This document shows positions 23,164 to 35,380 of a DNA stretch of 64,000 bases, in pieces. The DNA is taken from the NCBI GenBank assembly GCA_963965975.1, contig OZ014411.1, positions 7,751,501-7,815,500 on the forward strand, in the 5' to 3' direction. The stretch comes from Xestospongia bergquistia (taxonomy: Eukaryota > Porifera > Demospongiae > Haplosclerida > Petrosiidae). A program made the position numbers and the translations under genes. The stretch's first letter is position 1, and every line of letters starts with the position of its first letter. A model generated the notes under the pieces. That model was not told the DNA's origin. It made no database searches and saw nothing but the letters and a program-made list of their open reading frames with translations.

Positions 23164-23756
23164 TTAGGGTCTCTCTCCAGTGTGAATACGAGAATGTATA
23201 ATAAGATTACTAAATTGAGCAAACTCTTTCCCACAGTCCTTACATTTATAAGGTCTCTTTCCAGTATGAATAAAATGATGAGAAATAAGATGACTAGAGT
23301 GAGCAAAACCTTTCCCACAGTCCTGACATATAAAGGGTTTTTCTCCAGTATGAGTACGAGAATGAAACACTAAATGACTATTATATGAGAACTTTTTTCC
23401 ACATGTAGTACAATAATGATTTTTAGAATTGGACACAACACAAGTAAAATGACTTGATATAGTTGGTAAACTTTGTACTTGATGACGTACACGACAACGT
23501 GTGTTGAGATTATCTTCTAGACTAAATGTACACTGACAGTCTGGACAGTGATAGGGTTTGTCACCAGTGTGTTGAGAACGGATATGATAAGTCATAATAT
23601 TATGATCAGTACTAGTCACATGATGACACAGAGGACAATAGAGAATACCTCCTTTAGAGTAATAGTGATTGTTGAGGAGATGATCAGTTAATACAGTTGA
23701 GTTACTATACGTCTTACAGTCACGTACAAGACAATACACCTTAGAGCTAGACGAGT
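23164..23756 (-). pseudogene. C2H2 zinc-finger gene, copy F, start lost and shortened
   Basis: The N-terminal module is recognisable ([19 protein letters not shown]), but the ATG and the bases just upstream, present in sister genes as gacatgtttagttagg, are deleted here, leaving gacgagttagg. One residue pair of the KK-TC motif is also lost. Three Krueppel-type fingers follow, and the frame ends at GERP then stop. With no start codon and few fingers it is best read as a pseudogene, unless an upstream exon supplies the start. Confidence 0.75.
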
Positions 23757-23799
23757 TAGGACAACACGTGGTTTATAGACTAATCAAGTAGATCTATGC

Positions 23800-24265
23800 C
23801 TACATGCATATCGTACTTTTTTAAGTATACATTTTCCTAGTAACTAATCCTTGTCATACTCTGTGTAGACAGACAAGAGTAATAGTACATACTTTGTCTG
23901 TTTATTAAAGAAGTAGAGTTGGAAGATAAGAAAAAAACCCTAAGCAGTGATGAACACTTAAGCTTAGGTATATGTGCATCTAAGGGCTAGGGTTTTAGGA
24001 ATGTACTCTTTATATCCCACTATCATAGAATGTACATAAGTGGTATCAACACTGGACTGAATACAGGACTGGATTTTACTTTCATTATTTACATAGATAA
24101 AAATTGCTAAAGGTTGTGGATAGTGTTGTACATGTTCACAACACAAACCTATATATTGTTATGTCCTTACATTTTTAATGAAGTATATGTAAGTTTTTTA
24201 CATGCATATATATTTAACACTTTAACTATATTGTTCTAGTATTTGTATCTTTGGGTAGTGGTATC
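23800..24265. repeat. Duplicated block (partners 10140-10500 and 22840-23160)
   Basis: The third copy of the flank block in this window. Compared with 10395-10445, the worn finger fragment is absent, so that fragment was inserted or lost after duplication. No gene. Confidence 0.7.
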
Positions 24266-24273
24266 CCTAAAAG

Positions 24274-24724
24274 CATAGGGGTAGGAAAGAGGAGGTGGGG
24301 AGGGGGGAGGGGCTAAGCCTCCTGATTCACACTCAAGACTGTGTACACAATAACCTCTTGACTGAAGTATTGTGTTAATTTGTGCATATTATCAATAAAT
24401 CACCACATTATTGTGTGGTCATGTTACCTTCTGTAAAATTAATTACTATAACAAAAATATTAATAGAACGGAACACAACCTTATGCCGACTAAAAAATTA
24501 CCTATGAAGTATTATAACCCAAGAACGACTAAACCATGTCTTGTTGTTACATACACATGCATAAGGATCATACTGATATCATAAACTTATTAGAAATAGC
24601 TAAAGAGTTTGCTTCCTTTAACAACAGATGAATTAATTGTTTTGGCCATTTTTGATGTTTAATTATATAACGCAACTAAATATAAGGTCAGCTACAAAAC
24701 TTAATCTTCATTCTTACCCCCCTG
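24274..24724. mobile_element. Non-autonomous hAT-like element, 451 bp
   Basis: The ends form imperfect terminal inverted repeats: CATAGGGGTAGGAAAGA on the left and CAGGGGGGTAAGAATGA read from the right. It is flanked by an 8-bp target-site duplication, cctaaaag (24266-24273) and cctgaaag (24725-24732). The paralogous block at 10.8 kb has the uninterrupted site (cctgaaag, 10826-10833). The 8-bp duplication and CAGGG-type ends are typical of the hAT superfamily. No transposase frame is inside. Its left end includes a G-rich purine run with four G-tracts. Confidence 0.85.
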
Positions 24725-24763
24725 CCTGAAAGTGTACAAATGAGCTAAGAAATTGGTGTTATT

Positions 24764-24862
24764 TTATGCATAGTCCAGAAACAAGATCATAACCTCAATA
24801 TCAACACCAGTTGACCCATTTCTTATACCAGACTTGTCAAAGAGTATCTGATCACTCTTGTA
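24764..24862 (-). CDS. Conserved short frame, possible terminal exon
   Basis: A 33-codon frame (YKSDQILFDKSGIRNGSTG and on to FLDYA, stop) is preserved, with substitutions but no stops, in the paralogous block at 10865-10960. That suggests either recent duplication or a constrained exon. The upstream side has an AG (cttaag) that could be an acceptor. No parent gene was identified. Confidence 0.2.
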   Translation of the reverse strand, partial: YKSDQILFDKSGIRNGSTGVDIEVMILFLDYA

Positions 24863-25569
24863 CTTAAGGTATACATATAGCAATTAAAAGAATTATGAAT
24901 GTAGCTTGAGAGTGACCAGTCTGAGGGTGAGCAAATTGACTAATATGACTAATTACTTTATTTCATCCATTCAAAATCTGCCTTTTGACATTATTAATTG
25001 TTAAATCCTACTTCTTTTAGCTACTATTGTGACTGATTGTTATAGTATAGATGACATTTACCAATTGTTTGATATTTAAAAAGTATTCCAAGTTAAAGTT
25101 TATTCAACAATACATAAACTATAGTCTATAATGACAAAGAAAATTACACAGTTTGATGTTTCTTTTAACGGCTCAGATGATTCTTAATCAGTGGTGCTGA
25201 CTGATACTACAATTTGAAATCAATAAATGTTGCAATAACAAACAGAATACAGACAGAATGAAAACAATAGTACAGGCAATAGCTTCTCAATAAAATAGTT
25301 TAATTATCTATTGTCATTAAATCAAGAGAGATAAGAAGATACAGTTAACTTATCTGAAGCTTGCAACTATAATTATTATTTGACACATAATCATGAATAA
25401 GGTTATTACATGTTGGATTGTTAAAATATTAAATTATAATTAGTATAATAACAATATTTACTTGTAAAATGTACCAATGGTCAATTCACTGGAATATATT
25501 AGAAGACTACTACAGTCTATATATATAATAAGATATATACAAATAAATACTTTAGAAATATAGTCTAAC

Positions 25570-25714
25570 CTAATGTAGTTCCTGAAACTTGAGATGTAAT
25601 GTTAGATGTCAATTTGGCTATCATTTTTTCAATTGATGTATAATTACTATAGAATAAGGCAGAAACCATCACATACAATAAGCACAGACAGACATAGTGT
25701 TTCTTCCTAGCCAT
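25570..25714 (-). CDS. First exon encoding a signal-peptide-like N-terminus
   Basis: ATG at 25714 opens MARKKHYVCLCLLYVMVSAL, a basic start plus hydrophobic core typical of a secretory signal. A Thr/Ser-rich stretch with possible N-glycosylation sites (NYT, NIT) follows, then a donor ATTAG|GTTAGA in phase 1 at 25570. A decayed paralogue lies at about 47150-47290 within a duplicated block. The phase matches the terminal exon type found at 26395-26522 and 461-587, but those lie on the wrong side for this copy or very far away. Function unknown. Confidence 0.45.
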
Positions 25715-25931
25715 CTTGTAAAATCAGTCAAATGATGCACCTACAATAATGTACAAACGTTAATGTATTCTCTTATACATAATATAAGTTAGCTATTCTA
25801 AACCAGTTATATATTGATTTATTTAATTGATTTGTATACATAGTCTTATAATTAACTTTAATAAAAATATATTTTAAAAAAATTAACACACACTTAGGCA
25901 CATGCCATGAAACAAGTATTAGTAAAGACCT

Positions 25932-26524
25932 TGTGGCTTTGTCAAATGAAAGATGGTCAATTAATGTACTTCAACAAATGATTTCTCAGAATAGACGAAT
26001 ATATGATGGTAAAAAGAACTGTCCTAAATACATATGTGTTATAAATCCCATAGTGATAGCTCTTATGCACAGCCCCAGCATCCATGAAATTTATTTTGTC
26101 TAACATTAGATAATAATAAATAATAACTAGATAATATAATGTTTATTATATTTTATGAACATTAATTTTAGCTATAATAATATTATTAACCAATATTACA
26201 ACAAATATTTCATGTCATATTCTTATAATTATAGCTAGACAACTATGACATCTAGTAATCTAGATTTAAGGTATATGTCTTAACATACTGTTAAACAAGT
26301 ATATAAATCCAAAGTACATATTGTCATATACTTCAGCAATATACAAGGTAGTTCATTTTAACATAACTAAAACAATATTTCATATGTTAGACATTTAGTT
26401 CTTCTTTTTTCTATTTTTTCTTGTGGCTCTCTTCCCAGCATTGATCTGGTCATTGAACAAATCATTGATCCATTTAACAAAGTCCTTTAACAGAGTCATA
26501 AATTCATTAAGCCAATCATTAACT
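25932..26524. repeat. Segmental duplication, right copy (partner 1-588)
   Basis: High-identity direct copy of the window's first 588 bases, starting tgtggctttgtcaaatga. Immediately to its right (26525-26610) a worn second copy of part of the same sequence (aaaagaactgtctta...ataaatcccat) shows a small local tandem duplication. Confidence 0.9.
26395..26522 (-). CDS. Terminal exon of a small protein with basic tail
   Basis: After an acceptor TTTTAG at 26523, a phase-1 exon reads VNDWLNEFMTLLKDFVKWIN then LFNDQINAGKRATRKNRKK and stop at 26395. An amphipathic helical part precedes a Lys/Arg/Asn-rich end. The phase would join correctly to a first exon of the type at 25570-25714, but that one lies downstream. 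The nearest upstream first-exon-like sequence is the decayed one near 47.2 kb. The paralogous exon at 461-587 is broken. Function unknown. Confidence 0.4.
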
Positions 26525-28261
26525 AAAACAAAAAAAGAACTAAAAAAAAGAACTGTCTTAAATGAATAATTTATGTATTATAAATCCCATACTGATAGCT
26601 CTTCTGCACAATTAATGATATTAATGGTTATGCAGCAATTATTATGTTATCAAATAGCAATATACATAAGCAATACAGTATGTATTGGTATACATAATAA
26701 TTCTTATATTTAACTAATGACATATTCTCATACATTTACTAGTATCTTGTGTGTATTATATGCAACTAAATTAACTATATATTTACAACATAGTTTTACA
26801 GTGCACTGTTCATTCTCATCCTTTTTTCCTATTTACTAGTGTATACAGATGTTTTATATAATAGCCTTGTAATAAAATTAAACTAATCAATTTATAGCTT
26901 AAATGATGTTTTCCAAAGAATCTATCAATTGTCGCTATATATGGAATTTTATTGAGACAGCCTCCTAACCTCATGTCATGTATGCCCTTTCTATGAAATC
27001 AATACTATTGAACTAGATGAATGGTCAATTCCATAGTAATTAGTAATCAAAATAGCATTTCCTATTGATGTTTTGTAATAATAAATGAAATTGAGTCATG
27101 TGTATCATCCAAGTGACTATACAGTTAATTAAAACAACCAATTTATTGCAACAGTGTGCATTGTGTTATTCTCTAAAGAAGCAACATTTCTTACTATATA
27201 GTATTATTAAAATATGCTTGAAATATATGTGAAATGATATAATTTAGCTAGCTATTTTATAGAAGAGGATATGTATATGTATTAGGAAACAAAAGTTAAC
27301 ATCTTCAGGTAACTAACAATGGTGTGTATAAACATATAGTTGTACATGTGCACATCTTGTTTTTGATGAGTCAAAAGAATGAATGTCTAATATAATAACA
27401 TAATCTTATTTTATTAATAGATACTACATTCAAGAGATGAATGCTAGCTTAATATAAGGTTTATACTAACATTATATACCAGATTATAAAAAAAAAGTTT
27501 CTATTCGTAGTGTGCTTAATTATTCTGCAGAATAATATAACAACGATATGTACAATTAAGGTATGTATACATGCTTTCATACATACACGTATTAATACAA
27601 TTTTATGTTAAGAAATATTAATTCGAATGGAGTATCATGAATCACATATTCATGACGTTTATCTGAAATATTAATTAAACTAGACCATACTAATTTAGAT
27701 CAGTATATTCTAGACAATGTTAAGGCTCAATTTCTAATATATATATAGTACACTCTATTAATGAGATAATACTTTCACAAGGAGTTTATCAGAATATTAT
27801 TTAAGGCCAATGAAGTAAATTAAAAATGAAGTCATATTAGTTTATATATTGGTAAAAAAACATTTTAGACAAATGTAGATACATCAGTAAAAATCATGTG
27901 TCTATCAGCATAACTACATCATGGATCCATGCATACCCTATATATTGATTTCAATAACATGGCAAGAACTATACAAGTACAGTACAATATTTTATTAAAC
28001 TTAAAATAATAGATACAACAAAGTGAATATCACTTATTTAACATTGGTCTACAGTAATGTTTTGTGTAACCCAGTCTTATTCCTAAATGAAGATATCAAA
28101 TTCATTTTTGGCTAGAGCATAGATCTATTGCTGGAGGTATAGTTTAGCACAAGTTATATATACATGTACATGTGTATGGGTAAGTTCTCACCTTTAAAAT
28201 AATAGCTAGATTTAAAATGAGCTATCAAGGAGAAGCAGTGGAGTCATACAAGGAAATGAAC
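26525..28261. other. Non-coding stretch, no gene seen
   Basis: Apart from the small tandem copy at its left edge, I see only AT-rich sequence without supported exons or RNA genes. Confidence 0.5.
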
Positions 28262-28537
28262 TGCAATATTACAAATTACACATGAAGTAATCATTGCTAC
28301 TCAAACTTCCCTGCAACACACCCCTTTGCTAATTATTTGCCACACCTTTTCTCTGTTATACATAATAAAACGAATACAACCTTGCTATAATATTACAAGC
28401 ATGTGTGTATTCTAGATCTTCATAGACTTAACACGTGACATTTCAACAAAGCTATTCATTGCAAGCACTACTACTTGTCCCCTAAGAGCAAACTCTATTG
28501 TATAACTATAAAAGCAATTGTAAAACTTTGTGAAGGC
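28262..28537 (+). promoter_or_regulatory. Upstream region of U2-like gene, shared with 38840-39086
   Basis: The 270 bp before the U2-like RNA match the segment before the 39.09-kb copy, including acttgtcccctaagagcaaa and a TATA-like ctataaaag about 30 bp before the RNA start. Sharing of upstream as well as transcribed sequence points to DNA-level duplication, not retroposition. A snRNA proximal element probably lies here but was not located exactly. Confidence 0.5.
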
Positions 28538-28715
28538 ATCGCTTCTCGGCTAAGATCATGTAGTTATAAACTGTTCTTTCGAGTTTAATTGCACGAATGG
28601 GGGTAATGTATCCTCAAGCTATTAACCCTTTCTTTTGAACTAGGAGTGGTGTGCGAAGCTTGCTTCCCTCACTCCACAGGTTGCCCTGGTATTGCAGTAC
28701 ATCCAGGTGTGGCCC
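28538..28715 (+). ncRNA. U2: U2 snRNA-like gene (variant or pseudogene)
   Basis: The sequence starts ATCGCTTCTCGGC and continues TAAGATCATGTAGT, CTGTTCTTTCGAGTTTAAT, then GAAGCTTGCTTCCCTCACTCC and CCTGGTATTGCAGTAC-a-TCCAGG. These are U2 landmarks in order: the 5' end, the branch-site-pairing region, and 3' stem-loop IV. Differences from canonical U2: about seven bases of stem-loop I are missing (GGC joined to TAAGATCA), the branch-pairing GUAGUA reads GUAGUU, and the stem II and Sm region is diverged. These changes make a working spliceosomal U2 doubtful, so this is a variant or pseudogene with its upstream region kept. Length 178, versus about 190 usually. Confidence 0.75.
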
Positions 28716-28739
28716 ATTTCTCCTTTATAGGGGATAATT

Positions 28740-30216
28740 TTTCAGGTAACAATAATGAAAATTTAAACATATCTTAAAGTTGGATGAACATACACTTTTT
28801 AGGTAAGTACTTTCTATATGGTCAATTTGTTAGTACTCTAACTAGCCACAAAAAACTATTGTATATTGTAGACAAAAGATTTTTAAATGAAGAACGAAAG
28901 TTTGAAAACTGATTCAGGGCTAACAATTTAATGGATTATTAGTTTGCTTCACCCTTTTTTTCTCGTACTTAAACATCAAATAGAGTTTATGCTCTTCATA
29001 CAAATATATGACTTAAATGTTGTTGCAGCATGTACATTATAACTAAATGTAGTGCTTTCTATATACATCTATCAGTGATTATATCATCTCAAATACCACC
29101 ATCTAAGATCACTTTCAGCAGAACAAGGATAGCTATAATATACACCATAAGTCAAAATATTGCCCATAAAAGGCAATGTATTCCTACATAAATTCATATT
29201 TACTTGATGAGGTATCAACACATAATTGTACATTGTTTCATTTAAATTTAATAGTCTCAAGATCTATGAATTTTATATCTTACACAACTTAGTAATTTAT
29301 TGATAGTGTTACAAATTTTTAAAATCCAGAAATCATTCAGCCTGAATTTCACAATTGCTTGGTGATAAAACCAATCACATACTGTAAGTTTAAGGCTGGG
29401 AAGAGAGAGAGAGAGAGAAAGGAATACTTAAAACGTCATTAACATTTTCAAGATCACTGGGTCAAGATGAAACATGCATGTGTTTAGGAAATAAGATTGA
29501 GTGTTTAACACAGCTAAGAAATTTAATGTTTGTATGACAACTGAGTCATTGTTTCAAATAAACTGCACAAAATGTCTTGACTTTTTAACTCTTGGTAACA
29601 AAAGGGTTATCCTAGAATATTTTTGCTTATTTTAAGAATAGAGATAACAAAATTAAAGAGATTAGATAGAACAACACTTGTATTTAACAGAATCATAAAT
29701 GTAAGGTTATTATATCAACAACAACAACATGCAACAACAACAATAATAATAATGATGATGATAATATTAACACTTATCTATAAAGGTATGCACATCTTGG
29801 TATCCAATAATTCATTTCTTATTTGGACTGGCTATAGATATGCTCAGCAAATGTATATACATAATATAATATTGTATAGCAGACCTTTGTAAAACTCCAA
29901 GATCTGATAGTTAAAATCATATTTTAAGACTACAAAAGACATTTTAGTAAGTGTTTTATAGCTTTACTTTTTGATTGAGGTAACTGTTTGTTGTACTACT
30001 GGTAGTAGAAATTTAAATTTGAGTAAGTGATAATTAGTATAACATTTTATGAATATTTTAATTATAGTTCCTACAGCGTCGATGACTATGATTATAACAA
30101 AAGGAAAATAGACAGTTATAAATAAGTATATAGAGAAAGACTATGCTGTTTTGTACAGTGTGTTAGAAAATTTACCGTAAGCTATGTGGTCCAGATGTTT
30201 ACAAACAGCACATTGC

Positions 30217-30266
<50 letters not shown>

Positions 30267-30640
30267 CATTCAAAGAATAATATGTACGTTTTTTCATTTT
30301 TATAAAAGCCTATTATTGCTACTGAGTTGCAATCTACAAGACATGTTTATCGTTATAGACTATTGGACCAGTATCTCCAGATGGCACCTGTTCGCGTGCA
30401 TGTATTCCCCATTAAATAAATCAAACCTGGAAAATTTACTTATTTTAAGCATTGTCTCAATATCAGTTAAATAATTATCTAACTTAAATGAACTTTCTAC
30501 AAACTTTAACATCATGTTTCAAATATACTAGCTAAAACAATGTTAATAGAAATTATAGCACAAGCTAAAAACTAAACCGTATCTAAAAGTTTTATATCTG
30601 CAGGATTAAAGTCATACTTGATGGAATGTTTCAAAAAATT
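28740..30640. other. Non-coding stretch with simple repeats
   Basis: It contains a (GA)n run near 29404-29419, a CAA/AAT/GAT trinucleotide patch at 29716-29766 and an (AT)n tract at 30219-30264. Short frames here are AT-rich chance frames. No supported gene. Confidence 0.5.
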
Positions 30641-30648
30641 CAGACTTT

Positions 30649-31236
30649 TTATTTGCTAATCCTAGTAGCTTTCCTAACAGACGTCTTACGAGAAGCCTTT
30701 GGGGCACCAATCTTCTTCAAAGTCTTTTTGTGAATAATTAATTTGCTATTCCTAGCATCTTTCCTAACAGGCGTTTTACGAGAAGCCTTTGGGGCACCAA
30801 TCTTCTTCACAGTCTTTTTGTGAATAATTAATTTGCTATTCCTAGCAGCTTTCCTAACAGGCGTCTTACGAGATGGCTTCGAAGCACCAACCTTCCCACT
30901 CTTCGTATGAATGACTCGCATTGGGCTGTCGTCCTGTGGTAGTTTATAAGCGCCAGAACCTCCAGCTCCTTTATTTATATAAAATATCTCCATTGTCACA
31001 CCATACTGCAATTCAATGTCGAGGTCAGCTTGAAAATTTGGGTCCTCGTTAACTCTTTTCATCTTAGACTTGATGTACATTACAATTTTCTGACGACTGC
31101 AGCCAGACCCTTTGTCATATTTCTTTATAGCTTTTTTAATGATGTTTATATATTCTAGTTCGTCATTTAGGCCACTAGTACTTTTTGTATTTACTTCTGT
31201 TTTAGATATGGTACTATTACTTTTCTTCTCAGGCAT
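30649..31236 (-). CDS. Linker histone H1-like protein (195 aa)
   Basis: An intronless frame beginning MPEKKSNSTIS. Residues about 27-103 fit the winged-helix globular domain of linker histones: INIIKKAIKKYDKGSGCSRQ, then VMYIKSKMKRV, an LD-x-EL helix, and GAGGSGAYKLP as the closing wing (compare G-x-GASGSFKL in H1). The C-terminal tail is a tandem repeat of about 30 residues, 2.7 copies, built on KIGAPKASRKTPVRK and NSKLIIHKKT. It is basic and rich in Ser/Thr before Pro or Arg, as expected for chromatin binding. The AATAAA overlapping the stop (TAAAAA context at 30645-30652) could be a polyadenylation signal. It should compact or bind linker DNA in the nucleus. It could also be a sperm- or stage-specific H1 variant. 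Confidence 0.8.
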   Translation of the reverse strand: MPEKKSNSTISKTEVNTKSTSGLNDELEYINIIKKAIKKYDKGSGCSRQKIVMYIKSKMKRVNEDPNFQADLDIELQYGVTMEIFYINKGAGGSGAYKLPQDDSPMRVIHTKSGKVGASKPSRKTPVRKAARNSKLIIHKKTVKKIGAPKASRKTPVRKDARNSKLIIHKKTLKKIGAPKASRKTSVRKATRISK

Positions 31237-31239
31237 TTT

Positions 31240-33100
31240 TAGATTGTTGCGAGGAGAAAAGGCACAACGTCTTGCTAGCTGTGAATCTGATTTTGTTATA
31301 TGTAGAGAAGTGTACGAGTTTTATGAGGGCGTAATATCCTCTCACGTTTCTTATTGAGACAAAAATTAATATCTAGAAATTTGTGACTTATCAATAATGT
31401 ATTTTGATTATTGAATTCTTACCAAAAATTATTGGGTGTGGTCTTCCTACATGTGTTCATTTGACTTTCCATGATCTGCCTGTACAAAACTATATAAAAT
31501 GTATCCAGCCATATATCTCTTTACAATTATGTAAGGCATAGCTATCCATAATTTACCAGATGTGTATACTCCACAATGTCTCAACAGCTTTGTTACTTTA
31601 TTTTAAATGTGGTAACTATGTATATTATATCATGAATTGTAAACACTTCAGTAAAATCAACTACCACAAGTAAAATAGTTTATAAACCAGAACCCATGAA
31701 AGTTTCCTCCATGAATTATACAAACTATCATTTTTTCTTTACCAATCATTAAATGTAGGACCCTCAAATAATATCAAGTAAGTGTTATTTTATAAAATAA
31801 GGTTAGCACTTTGTGGTTCTAATAGACTATAAGGTTTTGTTACAATTGGTTAGTTACTAGTTTCAAAGGAAAAAGCATGCCACCTATCACTATATGAAAT
31901 AATGCATTTACTTTACTTGTCATTTTAGATCATACCTGTCTCATATGGGAGTTTCAATATATGATACAGTTTTGACAGTATCACATATGGATGACGCATT
32001 AATTAACATAAAAAAACTTGTATACACTAATGACACATATATACATCATATATGTATATATAATGTATGATACACTTGTGATGCATTTCATATATTTATC
32101 AAATAATCCATTTCTACAAGTATGATCATGTGATTGGAGGCATGGCAAAGAAAGTCTTCACTTTGTCTACGAAGTGCTATTTGTTTCCACTACAAAATGA
32201 AGTGTGATAATATTTATAATTGGTACAAGATGTTAACTGACTAATTACTTTGAATTAGCATTATTTTATTTTCTAACATTGTACATGTATGAGTACATTT
32301 TGTTGTTAATCTTGTACTGACATCATGCATAATAGTAGTACTACATACATTTACATGTAGCGAAGGCAACACACAGGTATAATGCAATAGAAACAATCTC
32401 TATACACAATGCAAACTTTGTTATGAATATTGAGGTCTGCTTTGGAGCTCAAAAGTAAGTGGACTATCTCAAAATAACCTTCTCTTAAGGCGAAATACAA
32501 TGAATAAAAAATAAGCATAGAAAGAATAAAAGAGTAAAGAAAGTGGTTGAAAATTATCTAGCTATTCAATACCATTTAGCAATGGTATATTTTTGTCTAT
32601 TTATTGAAAACACATTTAACAACTACAAACACAAGCTAACATTATAGCTTAGGAATAGATTAGGAAAGTCTACTGATATTGTTGGTATTAGTTATAGCAT
32701 AAGGAGAATATTAATCTCACAGTAACATTTTAAACTCTATGCTTTACTTAGTTGGGTTTTTATGCGATGAGCAACTAATTTCTTCAAAACCTAACACTGC
32801 TAGACACTAATTCTCTTTACAGTAGTGAAAGTATTACATCCGAGTAGACTAAGTGATCGTTAATTTCATATTCAGAATGGTTTCTGCATACTACTGAACA
32901 AAACATATCCTACTAAAAAAAGTAAGACATTACTCAATTAGCTGTTTGCATTATATTTCCCCAGCAAAAGCTAAATTGTTTTCCCTTTTACTTCTTAATT
33001 TTTTTTTTCTATCAAACATTTTTATCTCCATTTGCACAATGCTAACAGTTTATAACTGTCAGGCTGACCTGTAGTTGTGATTTTGACTGTCAACAGAACA
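31240..33100. other. Non-coding stretch, no gene seen
   Basis: The 5' side of the histone-like gene followed by AT-rich sequence. A near-palindromic patch of atacatcatatatgtatata type occurs at about 32039-32060. No exons supported. Confidence 0.45.
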
Positions 33101-33739
33101 GCTGCACTGGAGGCGTTTGATACATTAACTGACATAATAAATATAAATTAAATAAAATATATAAATTTATCAACAGTTTATTGCCAAACAATCTCTTAAT
33201 TTTATAATTTTAATTTGCAGCATAAAAATAACATTTTACATTATATAGTGGATTCTTAGACTATATACACAGCAGCTATTAAAGATGACTGCTTTAGTTT
33301 GAGAGTAAACTAATAAGGTCTTACCTCCATGTAATTTGAAGTTGTCTTATTTCCTAACTGTTTGTTTCACTTTCTTTATGTTTACAGCTTTTACAAACTC
33401 TCAAATTTCTCTGTTCTACATAATAAGAAAACAAGACATTACATAAGAAGATAGAATCTATAGAATAGGCCAAATATAGAACAAGGAAAAAGATAGAATT
33501 TATAATTATAAAAAGAACACCTTTAAATTCTCCCAACCCTCTTTTCATGATGAAATTTATGTACATGGGCTAGTCCTCCAAGTCTGATACTTGGACTGGA
33601 TTTGGTAACTAATGAGTTTATTTCAATATATTATTGTTATATGTACAAAATAATGAGGAAGATATTAAAGATATGTCATTGCTGCTGTCTATTTGTCCAT
33701 TCATATTTTACTGTCCATTTATTCATTTATTAACTTATT

Positions 33740-35205
33740 CTTTTTTTCTTGGAGTTGGATATGAATAAAATATCTACATCGTTGCTACCATGTTTCCACA
33801 TTGTTGAAATTTGTGTTCACCTCTCTCCAAGTCACCTATAAAATCGTAATTATTTTACATACACAAACATAACTTACCTAATTTCACATTCTTTATTACC
33901 AATGGTATTCCTTTTCTATCCTTCCTAAAGGTACCACATGCATAAATATTATATCTTTCTAGTTTCTCCAATAAACTAACAGAAGTAAAAAAGTTATCAA
34001 AGTAGAGATGGTAATTCCCTCCAACCAAAGGACGAGACAACTTTACAACCACACTTTTACCAAGATTTTCCGACATTGCATCATTATCTTTCCCCGAGTA
34101 CACATAAAATTGACTAACGTACCCTGTATGACTGTCTGCTCTTACCCAGACTTTTATGCCACGTTTGATGGGCTTCTTAGGCATATACTGCTTCAGAGTT
34201 GACTGACCTTTAAATTTGATCATTGCTTCATCAACAGAACATTCTTTATGGGGTGAATAATTATGTACACATGTCTGTTGTACAGCTGTCAAAACAGGTC
34301 GGATTTTTGTTAATTTGTCATACCCATCTTTACCACGTGGAATGACATTATTGTTGTCAGTGAAGTGAAGGTATCGTTTTAGTTCAATAAACCTATGACG
34401 AGCTATTTGTGAGGCAATGGGAAAGCAGTGAAAAAGTGGTATGGTAGACCAGTTATCATACAAGCCTGATCTTCTACTTAATCTCATCATAATGGTAAAG
34501 CCAATAAATGCTTTTATTTCATCTTCATTTGTTTCCCATTGTTTTGGATTACTCCCATCTGTACTTTCTAAGCACTGCTTAGCATACTTGTTGGTTTGAT
34601 TGACAATGTGAGATATCAGTTGATGTGGGAAGAATTTGAGAAAAAGATTGTCATCATCTGATATTGGTATGGTTGTTCCTATATTATTAGTAAAAGGATG
34701 TTCTTGAACTTCACTTGGTACACTCGTCCAAAGTCTCGATTCATCACAACTACTACCATCTCTATGTTGTCTTCTACCACCACATCCATGTTGTCTGCTA
34801 CCACGTCCTCTACTACCATGTCCTCTAACCACACGTCCTCTACTAGCACATCCTCTACTACATTGTGTACAGCTTTTACTTACAATACCAGTGCAACTCA
34901 TGCTACTTCCTTGCTCATTACTCTCTTCTTCATCACTTCGTTTAGCGTCCTGTACCAAAAATAACAGTAAGCTACTATAGTTTGATATTTTTACTATCAC
35001 TTACACCATGAGTCCTTATTTCATTGTCAGTATTATCATGTTTATCACCATAGTCATCATTACCAATATCAACATCATTATCGTCATCATCACTACTACT
35101 GTTTAAACCAAAATCTTCATCACTTCCTTTAAAGAAGAAGTCAAAATCCTCATCCTCTACTTGTTGGATGACTTCCTCAACGCTTATTCTCTTTGCACTA
35201 CTCAT
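33740..35205 (-). mobile_element. piggyBac-type transposase relic, intron-containing
   Basis: The first exon starts MSSAKRISVEEVIQQVED at 35205 and is very acidic (a DDDDNDVD stretch). A short intron of about 60 bp (GGT|GTAAGT to ACAG|GAC, about 34950-35010) leads to an Arg/Gly/His-rich segment and then the DDE core: ECSVDEAMIKFKGQS with the first catalytic Asp, and YHLYFDNFFTSVSLLE with the second. A donor follows at about 33878. Past the next acceptor, at about 33836, the frame runs KFQQCGNMVATM and then breaks by a frameshift and stop. The third catalytic Asp and the Cys-rich C-terminus were not found. It resembles PGBD-type genes but is truncated, so probably inactive. No TTAA-flanked left end was recognised. 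Confidence 0.85.
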
Positions 35206-35380
35206 ATTACAAGTTCAGCTGAATATTATAATTTTGTTTATCAGTTTACAATATTATTTTTCAAAATAACAAACGAATAATAATAATAGTATACGGTAAT
35301 ATGTTAAACAGAAACAAATGTTTGCTGAAAAGTGAAATGAGCTAAAAAAAGGAAAAGAAAAGGTGAGCAAACACGATCGG

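Noticed and set aside
30184-30474. 96-codon frame with an IYIYIY stretch
   Set aside because: It is produced by the (AT)n microsatellite.
33354-33566. 70-codon minus-strand frame with hydrophobic middle and CKSCKH end
   Set aside because: Considered as the missing piggyBac C-terminus, but the Cys spacing does not fit and no splice link was found.
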